Source: RQOF01 sp964461135 (GTDB taxonomy: Bacteria > Calditrichota > Calditrichia > RBG-13-44-9). From it: a stretch of 56,796 bases of DNA. The notes beneath the pieces were generated by a model. It was not told the DNA's origin. It saw nothing but the letters and a program-made list of their open reading frames with translations, and searched no databases. The stretch is from contig CAYWTB010000021.1 in NCBI GenBank assembly GCA_964461135.1, positions 1 to 56,796 of the forward strand, in the 5' to 3' direction. The translations under genes were made by a program, and so were the position numbers. Positions 23,700 through 31,615 of this stretch are shown piece by piece (the stretch's first letter is position 1; each line of letters starts with the position of its first letter).

Positions 23700-24416
23700 A
23701 TGTCAAACCTGTTAAATAATTATCAGATTATGATGACCGGCAGTACCGGGGCCCTGGGATCCAGTGTAGCGGAGGAATTTAATAAAAGTGGTGCGCTGGT
23801 GTATACCGATTATCGGGATAAGAAGAAGTTTGATGATTTGAAGAGTAAAATGACTTATCCGGACAAGTTAATTGGTTTCATGGGTGATTTAACCAATGAA
23901 ATGGAAGTCAAAGCGTTTTTTAGTGAATTCAAAGCGAAGTACAAAAGACTGGATGTCTTTTTGCACATCATGGGCGGCTTCTGGATGGGCGGAGATGTTA
24001 GTGAAACTCCCCTGGAAAAATGGAAATTTATGATGGATATAAATCTGACCAGCACCTTTCTGTGTACCCGGGAGGCTTTCCGCATAATGAAAGAACAGTG
24101 CAGCGGGAAGATATTTACGATATCGGCCAAAACCGCCGAGGAGCTTCCTCCTAATATGGGAGCCTATGCGGTGAGCAAGGCCGGAGTTCTGGCACTGACA
24201 CGGATTCTTGCCAATGAAGGGAAAGAATATGACATTCAGGTTAATGCTATTCTGCCCAGCATTATAGATACACCGGCTAATCGTAAAAGCATGCCGGATG
24301 TCGATTACAGCCACTGGGTTTCTCCGGCATCAATTGCCAGATTACTGGTACGGTTGTGCAGACCCGAATCCAGTGCACTATCACATACCGCTATAAAGCT
24401 TTATGGCAAGCTTTAA
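23700..24416 (+). CDS. Short-chain dehydrogenase/reductase
   Basis: A 238-residue classical SDR oxidoreductase. The cofactor loop is TGSTGALGSS (about residues 14-23), the catalytic set is Ser in TISAKTAEE with Y-AVS-K (about 152-156), and HIMGGFWMGG replaces the usual NNAG. The short form and the spacing resemble dihydropteridine-reductase-like SDRs, but the substrate cannot be assigned. GGAGGGTCGAA lies just before the ATG. The gene is followed by the rRNA methyltransferase gene with only 16 bp between. Confidence 0.85.
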   Translation: MSNLLNNYQIMMTGSTGALGSSVAEEFNKSGALVYTDYRDKKKFDDLKSKMTYPDKLIGFMGDLTNEMEVKAFFSEFKAKYKRLDVFLHIMGGFWMGGDVSETPLEKWKFMMDINLTSTFLCTREAFRIMKEQCSGKIFTISAKTAEELPPNMGAYAVSKAGVLALTRILANEGKEYDIQVNAILPSIIDTPANRKSMPDVDYSHWVSPASIARLLVRLCRPESSALSHTAIKLYGKL

Positions 24417-24432
24417 CTGATGATTGGCGCAC

Positions 24433-25866
24433 ATGGCTTATAAACCGTCTCCTGAATTAGATGAACTGATAGATAAACTGCTGGGATCAGAGAAAAAACT
24501 TTTTTTTGAATGTATCGATCAGCAGCTGCCCCATACCATTCGCTTCAACAATTTAAAAGGGGAACAGAATCAGCTGAGAAGTTTTCTGGATGAGCAGGGA
24601 TTCCGGAGCGAAACCTTTCCCGGATTTTCCGATATTTTCCGGCTGGAATACCAGCCTTATCCCATCGGTAAAAGCTTGTCCCATTTTCTGGGCCATTTTT
24701 ATATTCAGGATATTGCGTCCATGCTTCCCCCACGTATTCTTGACCCGCAGCAGGGCGAGATTATTCTGGACATGTCCGCTGCTCCGGGTTCCAAGACCAC
24801 CCAGATGGCCGTCATGATGCGTAACAGCGGGATGATCCTGGCCAATGATATTGTTCAGAAGCGGCTGCGGGCTCTGATTAACAATCTGCAGCGGATGGGA
24901 ATATTAAACACGGCGGTGGTGAAAAATTACGGAGAGAGTTTTGGAAATCAGTATTTTGAAGTATTTGATAAAATCCTCCTGGATCCTGCCTGTTCGGGTC
25001 TGGGAACGCTGCATAAAAATCCGGAAGTCCTTAGCTGGTGGACGCCGAACCATTGTGTTCGACTCGCGGCAATGCAACGCAGTTTAATAATCAGTGCTTT
25101 TAAGGCACTGAAACCAGGTGGAACCCTGGTTTATTCCACCTGTACTCTTGCCCCGGATGAAAATGAGGAGATTATAGACTTTGCCTTGCGGGAATTCCCG
25201 GTTGAGCTGGAGCCATTTGAGATCCCGGAATTGATTACCAGACCGGGATTAACCTCTTTCAATGGCAAGACCTATGATTCCCGTCTCAACTTAACACGGC
25301 GTCTCTATCCCTTTGAGAACCAGACTGAAGGTTTTTTCCTGGCCAGGTTAAAGAAAACAGGCAAAATAGGGTCATCGTCCCCCCCCAGGCTCAGAAAACC
25401 GCTCAATTTAAACTACATTTCGGATCAGAAATCCCCGGTTAAGAAATACCTGGATTATTTTGCCGAACATTTTGAAATACCCCGGAAAGCGTTCGCCTCT
25501 TTCCGTTATTATATCAAAAAGGATATCACGGCTGTCAGTACAGCCCTGGCGCAGTTCACTTTTCGTTCCCGCCCGGTAAAAAGCGGACTGACCGTAGGTC
25601 GGACCATGACCCAGATTGGTAAATTAACTACCGAAGGGGTACATTTAATGGGATCAGAAATCCGGAAAAATATTATTGATTTAGAGAATGCCGGGTTGCT
25701 GGAAGATTTTGTCAACCGGCGGGACCTGACAATTGATAGTGAAGGAAGGAATCAGATTGTCCTTACTTATAAGCATCTGCCAGTTGGTTACGGTCTGGTG
25801 CAGGACGGACAGTTAAAAAGCCAGTTTCCAAAGGCGGAATGGCCTTTTAAACTAAGGAACTATTAA
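24433..25866 (+). CDS. RsmB/RsmF-type rRNA m5C methyltransferase
   Basis: A 477-residue RNA (cytosine-5) methyltransferase of the RsmF/NOP2/Sun group. The SAM loop is DMSAAPGSKTTQMA (about residues 113-126), LDPACSGLGTL holds the first catalytic Cys region and YSTCTLAPDENEEI the second (TC motif). The C-terminal half (from about 350) has the RsmF-type domain ending in KHLPVGYGLVQDGQLKSQFP. I take the ATG at 24433, since the TTG three codons upstream adds little. It probably modifies 16S rRNA, but the target base is inference. Confidence 0.88.
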   Translation: MAYKPSPELDELIDKLLGSEKKLFFECIDQQLPHTIRFNNLKGEQNQLRSFLDEQGFRSETFPGFSDIFRLEYQPYPIGKSLSHFLGHFYIQDIASMLPPRILDPQQGEIILDMSAAPGSKTTQMAVMMRNSGMILANDIVQKRLRALINNLQRMGILNTAVVKNYGESFGNQYFEVFDKILLDPACSGLGTLHKNPEVLSWWTPNHCVRLAAMQRSLIISAFKALKPGGTLVYSTCTLAPDENEEIIDFALREFPVELEPFEIPELITRPGLTSFNGKTYDSRLNLTRRLYPFENQTEGFFLARLKKTGKIGSSSPPRLRKPLNLNYISDQKSPVKKYLDYFAEHFEIPRKAFASFRYYIKKDITAVSTALAQFTFRSRPVKSGLTVGRTMTQIGKLTTEGVHLMGSEIRKNIIDLENAGLLEDFVNRRDLTIDSEGRNQIVLTYKHLPVGYGLVQDGQLKSQFPKAEWPFKLRNY

Positions 25867-26017
25867 AAAAATTGACTATTTAATCTATCTCAAGGCTATT
25901 TTGAGAATATTTATTCTCCTAGAATTGAGAGTTGGTTGTTCTCAAAAAACCTTGCTTATATTTTAGTTGAATGTTAAGTTTCAAAATTAGATTTAAAATG
26001 AGGTTTAATTATAAAAT
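25867..26017 (+). promoter_or_regulatory. purF leader: three-stem fold and extended -10
   Basis: CAAGG (25891-25895) pairs with CCTTG (25950-25954) and encloses two perfect hairpins: GAGAAT-ATTT-ATTCTC (25903-25918) and TTGAGA-(9)-TCTCAA (25925-25945). Directly after comes TTGCTTATATTTT (25952-25964), an extended -10 that probably starts the purF operon. The fold resembles a three-way junction but has no purine-riboswitch consensus; it may be the terminator region of the upstream gene. Confidence 0.4.
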
Positions 26018-27445
26018 ATGTGTGGAGTTGCCGGTTATTTCTCCCGCTCGGGAGCTAATATAGCAGATCAGGTGATGCTGGGATTATATTCAGAGCAGCA
26101 CCGTGGACAGGAAAGCTGTGGAATTGCAGCCAGTGACGGCAGTGTTATCCGGTTGCACAAATCCATGGGATATGTAAAGGAAGTTTTCACTCCGGATGTG
26201 TTGCGGAATCTGCCGGGACATATTGCCATCGGGCAGGTACGTTATCCCACCAGGGGGAGTTCCATTATCCTCAATGCCCAGCCCTATCTGATAGAAACGC
26301 TGGGCGGACCGATTTATGCGGTGGCGAGTAATGGTGATATTGTTAATTATGATGAAGTTGCCACATGGCTGCAGGCCAGAGGTGTGCATCTGTCATCCAA
26401 TAACGATGGTGAACTGATAGGCCGCTTCCTGGTCTATCATCATGAACGGCAGGGATTATCCATTCCCGATGCCATCAGGCTATTAATGAATCGGGTGAAG
26501 GGAGCTTATTCCTCGGTTTTTATGAATCCCCGGACCTTGTATGTGTTCCGGGATGGATATGGTTTCCGCCCCCTCTTCATGGGCGAAATTGATGGCGATA
26601 TCGCCGTGGCCTCAGAAACCTGTGCGCTGGATATTCTGAGACCTCAGGAAATCAGGGAAGTTAGTCCGGGTGAAATTATTCAAGTAACCCAGGAAAATGT
26701 CATTTCTTCCCCCAAACCCGCGGTTCTTTTTCATGATACCCCGGAAGAATTACGCCAGTGCGTTTTTGAACTCATTTATTTTGCCCGTCCGGACAGTTCA
26801 CAATTCAATGAATATGTTTACAATGTTCGCCAGAAAATAGGTGAAAAATTGGCAAGTTATGATGATTTTGCTGCAGATGTGGTTTTGCCGGTACCGGATT
26901 CCGCCAATTTTATGGCCATGGGTTATGCCCATACCAAAAAAATTCCGTTTAATTTTGGATTAATCCGTAATCATTATGTAGGCCGTACCTTCATCCGCCC
27001 GGATCAGTATTTGCGGGATGAGTCAGTGCGCCAGAAGTTTAATCCTCTCAAAGACTTTTTCACCGATAAGCGGGTTGTGGTTGTGGATGATTCAATCGTG
27101 AGGGGAACCACAATCCGGAAAATTGTTAGGATGATTCGGGGAGCAGGAGCCGGAGAGATTCATTTGAGAATCGGGTCGCCCCCGGTAAAATATTCATGTT
27201 ATTACGGAATAGATACTCCCCGCCGGGACGAACTGATAGCGAATAACATGACGCTGGAAGAAATTCATGAATATGTGGAAGTGGATTCAATGAAATATCT
27301 GAAAATCGAAGATCTGCAACAATGTGTAAAAGAGCCGAAACAGTTTTGCTATGCCTGTTTCAGCGGAAAATATCCGATTCCAAAAACTGAAAAAACCACT
27401 GCAGCTCTTGAGGAAGCAAGCGTCTATGGGAAAGATTCGTTTTAA
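26018..27445 (+). CDS. purF: Amidophosphoribosyltransferase
   Basis: A 475-residue enzyme for the first committed step of purine synthesis (PRPP + Gln to phosphoribosylamine). The N-terminal nucleophile Cys directly follows the initiator Met (MCGVAGYFS), so no propeptide is cut off, unlike the Bacillus enzyme. HRGQESCGIA belongs to the glutaminase; the PRPP loop is VVVVDDSIVRGTT (about residues 350-362). Cys in ETCALD or RQCVFEL, KYSCYYG and FCYACFSG suggest a [4Fe-4S] cluster of the Bacillus type. The 3' end overlaps folB by 20 bp. It heads a six-gene overlapping operon. Confidence 0.96.
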   Translation: MCGVAGYFSRSGANIADQVMLGLYSEQHRGQESCGIAASDGSVIRLHKSMGYVKEVFTPDVLRNLPGHIAIGQVRYPTRGSSIILNAQPYLIETLGGPIYAVASNGDIVNYDEVATWLQARGVHLSSNNDGELIGRFLVYHHERQGLSIPDAIRLLMNRVKGAYSSVFMNPRTLYVFRDGYGFRPLFMGEIDGDIAVASETCALDILRPQEIREVSPGEIIQVTQENVISSPKPAVLFHDTPEELRQCVFELIYFARPDSSQFNEYVYNVRQKIGEKLASYDDFAADVVLPVPDSANFMAMGYAHTKKIPFNFGLIRNHYVGRTFIRPDQYLRDESVRQKFNPLKDFFTDKRVVVVDDSIVRGTTIRKIVRMIRGAGAGEIHLRIGSPPVKYSCYYGIDTPRRDELIANNMTLEEIHEYVEVDSMKYLKIEDLQQCVKEPKQFCYACFSGKYPIPKTEKTTAALEEASVYGKDSF

Positions 27446-27794
27446 TAATATGATTTTTTATGCTCATCATGGTTATTACCAGGCTGAGCGTGAATTGGGG
27501 CAGAAATTCCAGGTGGATATGGAGCTGGATTTTGACTTCACCACAGCAATCGCCAGTGATGATCTGAAAGATACCGTAAATTTTGAGACAGCTTATAAAA
27601 AAGTCAATCATATTTTCAGCAGCTATAAGTTTACATTATTAGAGACACTTGCCGACAGAATTTCCCAGGAAATTCTGGATAATTTCCCGGTCAACTCTGT
27701 TCTTATCCGGGTACGGAAACCCAATGTTCCCCTGAATGGTTTCTTAGACAATGTTGAGGTGGAGTATTTCAAGCGGCGGTCTGCCAATGTCTGA
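27426..27794 (+). CDS. folB: Dihydroneopterin aldolase
   Basis: A 122-residue enzyme of folate synthesis that splits dihydroneopterin to 6-hydroxymethyl-dihydropterin and glycolaldehyde. The start MGKIRFNNMIFYAHHGYYQAE is typical for FolB (FYA-x-HG-x-x-x-E), and the catalytic Glu/Lys regions LLETLADRI and IRVRKPN are present. The ATG lies inside the end of purF; its stop overlaps the folK start by 8 bp, making tight coupling of consecutive folate steps. Confidence 0.93.
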   Translation: MGKIRFNNMIFYAHHGYYQAERELGQKFQVDMELDFDFTTAIASDDLKDTVNFETAYKKVNHIFSSYKFTLLETLADRISQEILDNFPVNSVLIRVRKPNVPLNGFLDNVEVEYFKRRSANV

Positions 27795-28296
27795 AGCATT
27801 GATTGCCATAGGATCCAATGTGGGAGATCGTTGTTCTTATTTGAAACAGGCAGTTGATAACATTCAGTCTCTGGGTGATGTAAAACAGGTGGCACCATTA
27901 TACGAAACCAGTGCTTACGGCTTAACCGATCAGCCGGATTTTCTTAATTCGGTTATCCTGCTCAGGACATCCGTTAAACCGAAGACCTTGCTTCATAAAT
28001 TAAAGTCTATTGAAGTTACCGTTGGCAGAAAAGAACGCATACGATGGGGTCCGCGCGAAATTGATCTGGATATCATTTTTTATGATGATAAGATCCTGCG
28101 GACAGTTGACTTGAGCATCCCGCATCCCGACTTTCAAAACCGGCGGTTTGTGCTTGAACCCCTGGCAGATATAGCCCCGGAATGGAAGTCGCCCATCGAT
28201 GGCAAAACGGTATTGGAATTACTTAATAATTGTGCAGACAAGACGATAATCGAACTGGTAGAAAAAGATTGGTACCCGGATGGAGTTAAAGTTTGA
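27787..28296 (+). CDS. folK: 2-amino-4-hydroxy-6-hydroxymethyldihydropteridine pyrophosphokinase
   Basis: A 169-residue HPPK, which moves pyrophosphate from ATP to the FolB product. AIGSNVGDR at the N-terminus, YETSAYGLTDQPDFLN, and the signature RWGPREIDLDIIFYDD with the magnesium-binding Asp pair followed by IPHPDFQNRRFVLEPLADI are all present. The start at 27787 overlaps folB; the end overlaps the kinase gene by 17 bp. Confidence 0.95.
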   Translation: MSEALIAIGSNVGDRCSYLKQAVDNIQSLGDVKQVAPLYETSAYGLTDQPDFLNSVILLRTSVKPKTLLHKLKSIEVTVGRKERIRWGPREIDLDIIFYDDKILRTVDLSIPHPDFQNRRFVLEPLADIAPEWKSPIDGKTVLELLNNCADKTIIELVEKDWYPDGVKV

Positions 28297-28942
28297 ACAT
28301 TTGCATTATATGGCCATTGAAGGCGTTATCGGTGCCGGAAAAACTTCTCTGGCTCACCTCCTGCAGCAACGATTAGGTGGTCGGTTGGTACTGGAAGAGT
28401 TTGAAGAAAATCCTTTTCTGGAGGATTTTTATCGTGATCCGGAACATTATGCATTTCAAACCCAGATATTTTTCCTTCTAAGCCGCTACCGTCAACAAGA
28501 GCAGATCATGCAGTATGATCTGTTTGAAAAAAAGATTATTGCCGACTACATGTTTGTGAAAGACCGTATCTTTGCTACCCTGAATTTAAACGAAAAAGAA
28601 ATGTCCTTATATAACATGCTGGCCAGGATACTTGAAAAGCGCATCATCAAGCCCGATCTGGCCATATACCTCAAAGCCTCCACCCAGAAACTGATGCATA
28701 ATATCAGAAGAAGGGGGAGACCTTATGAACGACACATCCAGGAAGATTACATTGATGCGCTTAATAATCTCTATGAAGAATTTTTCTGGAATTACAGCAT
28801 GACTCCCTTGTTGATTATTAATACGGAAAATCTGGATTTTGTAAACAATGAAAATCATCTCAGTCAGATTCTTCTTGAAATAAGCAGACACAAAAGTGGT
28901 AAGAAAATCGTTACTTTTAATTTGGATAAAGGATTGTTATAA
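28280..28942 (+). CDS. Deoxynucleoside kinase (dGK/dAK/dCK family)
   Basis: A 220-residue kinase that phosphorylates deoxynucleosides for salvage. The P-loop GVIGAGKTS is at about residues 15-23, the family ERS/DRY-like region is IIADYMFVKDRIFA, and the lid is RRRGRPYERHI. Specificity cannot be read. It overlaps folK by 17 bp; its TAA shares an A with the next gene. The pairing folK-dNK is common in Bacteroidota and related phyla. Confidence 0.9.
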   Translation: MELKFEHLHYMAIEGVIGAGKTSLAHLLQQRLGGRLVLEEFEENPFLEDFYRDPEHYAFQTQIFFLLSRYRQQEQIMQYDLFEKKIIADYMFVKDRIFATLNLNEKEMSLYNMLARILEKRIIKPDLAIYLKASTQKLMHNIRRRGRPYERHIQEDYIDALNNLYEEFFWNYSMTPLLIINTENLDFVNNENHLSQILLEISRHKSGKKIVTFNLDKGLL

Positions 28943-29136
28943 TGATCCGTTTTATTTTATACGTAATTTTATTTTATCTGATATATTCAGTTGTAAAAAA
29001 AGTAGTTTTGTTTTTTTCTCAACCCCGTTCTGAAGTCAAAGGCACACCCAACAAAAAAGTAAAAACATTTGATCCGGAAGACATTGAGGATATTGATTAT
29101 AAAGAGGTCGAGAAAAATCATGATTCCCCAAAATAA
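28942..29136 (+). CDS. Small single-pass membrane protein with acidic tail (DUF4834-like)
   Basis: A 64-residue protein with one N-terminal hydrophobic segment (about residues 3-24, FILYVILFYLIYSVVKKVVL) and a charged tail ending PEDIEDIDYKEVEK. The layout, a short anchor followed by a D-Y/F-x-E-V tail, resembles DUF4834 proteins of Bacteroidota. It is held in place by overlaps with both neighbours (1 bp upstream, 17 bp downstream), which supports it as a real gene. Function unknown. Confidence 0.65.
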   Translation: MIRFILYVILFYLIYSVVKKVVLFFSQPRSEVKGTPNKKVKTFDPEDIEDIDYKEVEKNHDSPK

Positions 29137-30409
29137 ATCTATTACCATAGAACAGTTGAAAGAAGAGAACAAGAGATTGAAGGTTCTGCTTCATCTGGCG
29201 GAAAACCTGCAGGCGCACCTGGATCTGGATCAGTTACTGCTCACCACCATGAAGGAGGTGGCAAAAATTCTGAATGCGGAGCGTTGCAGCGTTTTTCTTC
29301 TGGATGAAGAAAAGAATGAATTATGGTCTATTGTGGCGATGGGGATAGAAAAAGGCAGGGAGATCCGTTTTCCCGCAACCAAGGGAATTGCCGGCCACGT
29401 GGCCAAGACCGGTGACGTCCTCAATATCCCTGACGCCTATAAAGATCCCCGCTTTAATCCGGAAATTGATAAAAAGACCGGCTATAAAACCCGCAATATC
29501 TTGACCATGCCTCTTACTAACAGAGATGGCATTATCATCGGGGTTTATCAGATCCTGAATAAGGAGGATGGATCTTTTACCGAAGAGGATGAAGAGCTTT
29601 TAACTGCTATTTCACATATCACCGCCACCACCATTGAAAATTCATTACTCTATGAAGAACAGGTTGACTCTCTTAACAGTTTTGTTGAAACTCTTTCCGC
29701 CACGCTGGATACCCGGGATTATATTACAGCGGGTCATTCCCGCCGGGTAACGCTGTACACGCTGGCATTATGTGAACAAATGCAAATGACTGAAAATAGT
29801 TGTGAAGAATTACGGTTTGCGGGTTTACTGCATGACATAGGTAAATTGGGTATTCCGGAATCGGTGCTTTTCAAAGCCGGAAAGTTGACTCAGGAAGAAT
29901 ATAAAACCATAAAAAAACATCCGGCTGTGACGAGGGAAATTCTGGGAAGTATCCATTTTCCGCGGAACCTTAAAAACGTGACTGAAATTGCCTCTACCCA
30001 TCACGAACGTATGAATGGAACCGGTTATCCTGATGGTCTCAGCAAAGAGAAAATACCCGTAGGCGGAAGGATGCTGGCACTGGCCGATGTATTCGATGCG
30101 CTTACTTCCCGCAGGCAATATCGTGACCGTGAACCGATAGAAAAAGTATGGCAAACCATCGAACGGGAAAGTGGTGAAACTTTTGACGACAGCATTGTAG
30201 AGACGTTTCGTGCGGTTCCTCTTAGACGAATCATAGAGATTATGGAGTATGATCAAAGGGAACGCGTTGATTCCGCCGAACTGGAATCTCTGGGATCTGT
30301 CCCGTTCCGGCAGATACTTGAGTTGAAAATGATAAAAGACCAGGAAATTACCAAAGAACAGCAACGGGTCATAAATATATTTGATAAATATTACTTACGA
30401 CGTTATTAG
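29120..30409 (+). CDS. GAF-HD-GYP cyclic-di-GMP phosphodiesterase-type regulator
   Basis: A 429-residue soluble signalling protein. A short coiled coil (about 8-30) leads to a GAF domain (about 20-170, ERCSVFLLDEEKNELWS, GIAGHVAKTGDVLNIPDAY, TRNILTMPL) and an HD-GYP domain (about 195-390) with HSRRVTLYT, LLHDIGKLGIPESVL, HPAVTREIL and HHERMNGTGYPDGL, so the metal ligands and GYP signature are intact. It should degrade c-di-GMP under control of a small ligand. I start it at ATG 29120 after GAGGTCGAG; an upstream frame lies inside the preceding gene. Last gene of the purF operon. Confidence 0.92.
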   Translation: MIPQNKSITIEQLKEENKRLKVLLHLAENLQAHLDLDQLLLTTMKEVAKILNAERCSVFLLDEEKNELWSIVAMGIEKGREIRFPATKGIAGHVAKTGDVLNIPDAYKDPRFNPEIDKKTGYKTRNILTMPLTNRDGIIIGVYQILNKEDGSFTEEDEELLTAISHITATTIENSLLYEEQVDSLNSFVETLSATLDTRDYITAGHSRRVTLYTLALCEQMQMTENSCEELRFAGLLHDIGKLGIPESVLFKAGKLTQEEYKTIKKHPAVTREILGSIHFPRNLKNVTEIASTHHERMNGTGYPDGLSKEKIPVGGRMLALADVFDALTSRRQYRDREPIEKVWQTIERESGETFDDSIVETFRAVPLRRIIEIMEYDQRERVDSAELESLGSVPFRQILELKMIKDQEITKEQQRVINIFDKYYLRRY

Positions 30410-30441
30410 TGGTTCACGTCTCTTCACCACCATATATTTTT
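30409..30441 (+). terminator. Possible terminator of the purF operon
   Basis: GTGGT (30409-30413) pairs with ACCAC (30426-30430) over a 12-nt loop, followed by CATATATTTTT. It starts at the stop codon of the HD-GYP gene. The stem is short. Confidence 0.35.
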
Positions 30442-30481
30442 CCGATTTTGGCAACATTTACCTTTTTATTTCGTTTCCGAA

Positions 30482-30493
30482 TTGCTTATATTT
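30482..30493 (+). promoter_or_regulatory. Extended -10 of carAB
   Basis: TTGCTTATATTT is 27 bp before the carA ATG and is identical over 12 bases to the site before purF (25952-25963). A -35 is not clear. The shared sequence suggests the same sigma factor or coordinated control of purine and pyrimidine synthesis. Confidence 0.45.
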
Positions 30494-30520
30494 CCAAAAT
30501 TTTTTAACCAGAAAAAATAG

Positions 30521-31615
30521 ATGAATGCAGCAACCCCCGACACTCCTTCTTACCTCAAAGCCCGTCTTCTCCTGGAAGATGATTCCGTTTTTGATGGATT
30601 ATCATTTGGTTACCGGCAATCGGTTGCGGGGGAAGTCGTGTTTAATACCGGAATGATGGGTTACCCGGAAACACTCACGGATCCCTCCTACACCGGCCAG
30701 ATTCTTACACTTACCTATCCGCTGATCGGAAATTACGGGGTTCCCTCTGAAAGAGCAGTCCGCCAGCTTTCCCGGCAGCTGGAATCCGGGCGCATTCGGG
30801 TTACGGGTCTGCTTGTTTCCGATTACTCACAGGAATATAATCACTGGAATTCCCGTCAGAGTCTTTCCCAATGGCTGGTGCGTCATCAGGTACCGGCCCT
30901 GTGTGATATTGACACCCGGGAGCTCACCAAAAAGCTGCGCGAGAAAGGGACCATGCTGGGTAAAATCGTTTTTAACTCTGATGATATCGGGTTTTATGAT
31001 CCCAATCTTGATAATCTTATGGAGCAGGTAAGTATCAGGAAGCCTATTCTCTACGGCGACGGAGACATTACCATTGCGCTGCTGGATTGTGGCTGTAAAC
31101 ATAATATAATCCATTCCCTGTTAAGACGCGGGGTTCGCGTACACCGCTTGCCATGGGATTATGATCTTAGCGGGCTGAAATTCGATGGACTGGTCATTTC
31201 AAACGGGCCGGGCGATCCCAAGATGTGTCGCCGGACCATCTTACAGATTCGCAATACCATGGAGAGAAATATACCGGTCTTCGGGATATGCCTGGGTAAT
31301 CAGCTGATGGCTCTTGCAGCGGGAGCCAATACCTACAAGTTGAAGTACGGGCATCGCAGTCAGAACCAGCCGGTTATGGATGTTAACACCAGACGATGCC
31401 TTGTTACCTCCCAGAATCATGGGTTTGCCGTGGACAACAATACCCTTCCGGACGAATGGGTTCCCTGGTTCATTAACCTGAATGACGGAACAAATGAAGG
31501 AATCCATCATGTTTCCGGGCGTTTTATGAGTGTGCAGTTCCATCCGGAAGCCTCTCCCGGTCCGGTGGATGCAGAATATCTTTTTGATAATTTTTTACAG
31601 GTGGTGAGGAAATGA
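30521..31615 (+). CDS. carA: Carbamoyl-phosphate synthase small subunit
   Basis: A 364-residue glutamine amidotransferase subunit that passes ammonia to CarB. The N-terminal CPSase domain has EVVFNTGMMGYPETLTDPSY; the class I glutaminase has SNGPGDP, the nucleophile in VFGICLGNQL and the His-Glu pair in VQFHPEASPGP. The TGA stop and the carB ATG share ATGA. Feeds pyrimidine and arginine synthesis. Confidence 0.96.
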   Translation: MNAATPDTPSYLKARLLLEDDSVFDGLSFGYRQSVAGEVVFNTGMMGYPETLTDPSYTGQILTLTYPLIGNYGVPSERAVRQLSRQLESGRIRVTGLLVSDYSQEYNHWNSRQSLSQWLVRHQVPALCDIDTRELTKKLREKGTMLGKIVFNSDDIGFYDPNLDNLMEQVSIRKPILYGDGDITIALLDCGCKHNIIHSLLRRGVRVHRLPWDYDLSGLKFDGLVISNGPGDPKMCRRTILQIRNTMERNIPVFGICLGNQLMALAAGANTYKLKYGHRSQNQPVMDVNTRRCLVTSQNHGFAVDNNTLPDEWVPWFINLNDGTNEGIHHVSGRFMSVQFHPEASPGPVDAEYLFDNFLQVVRK

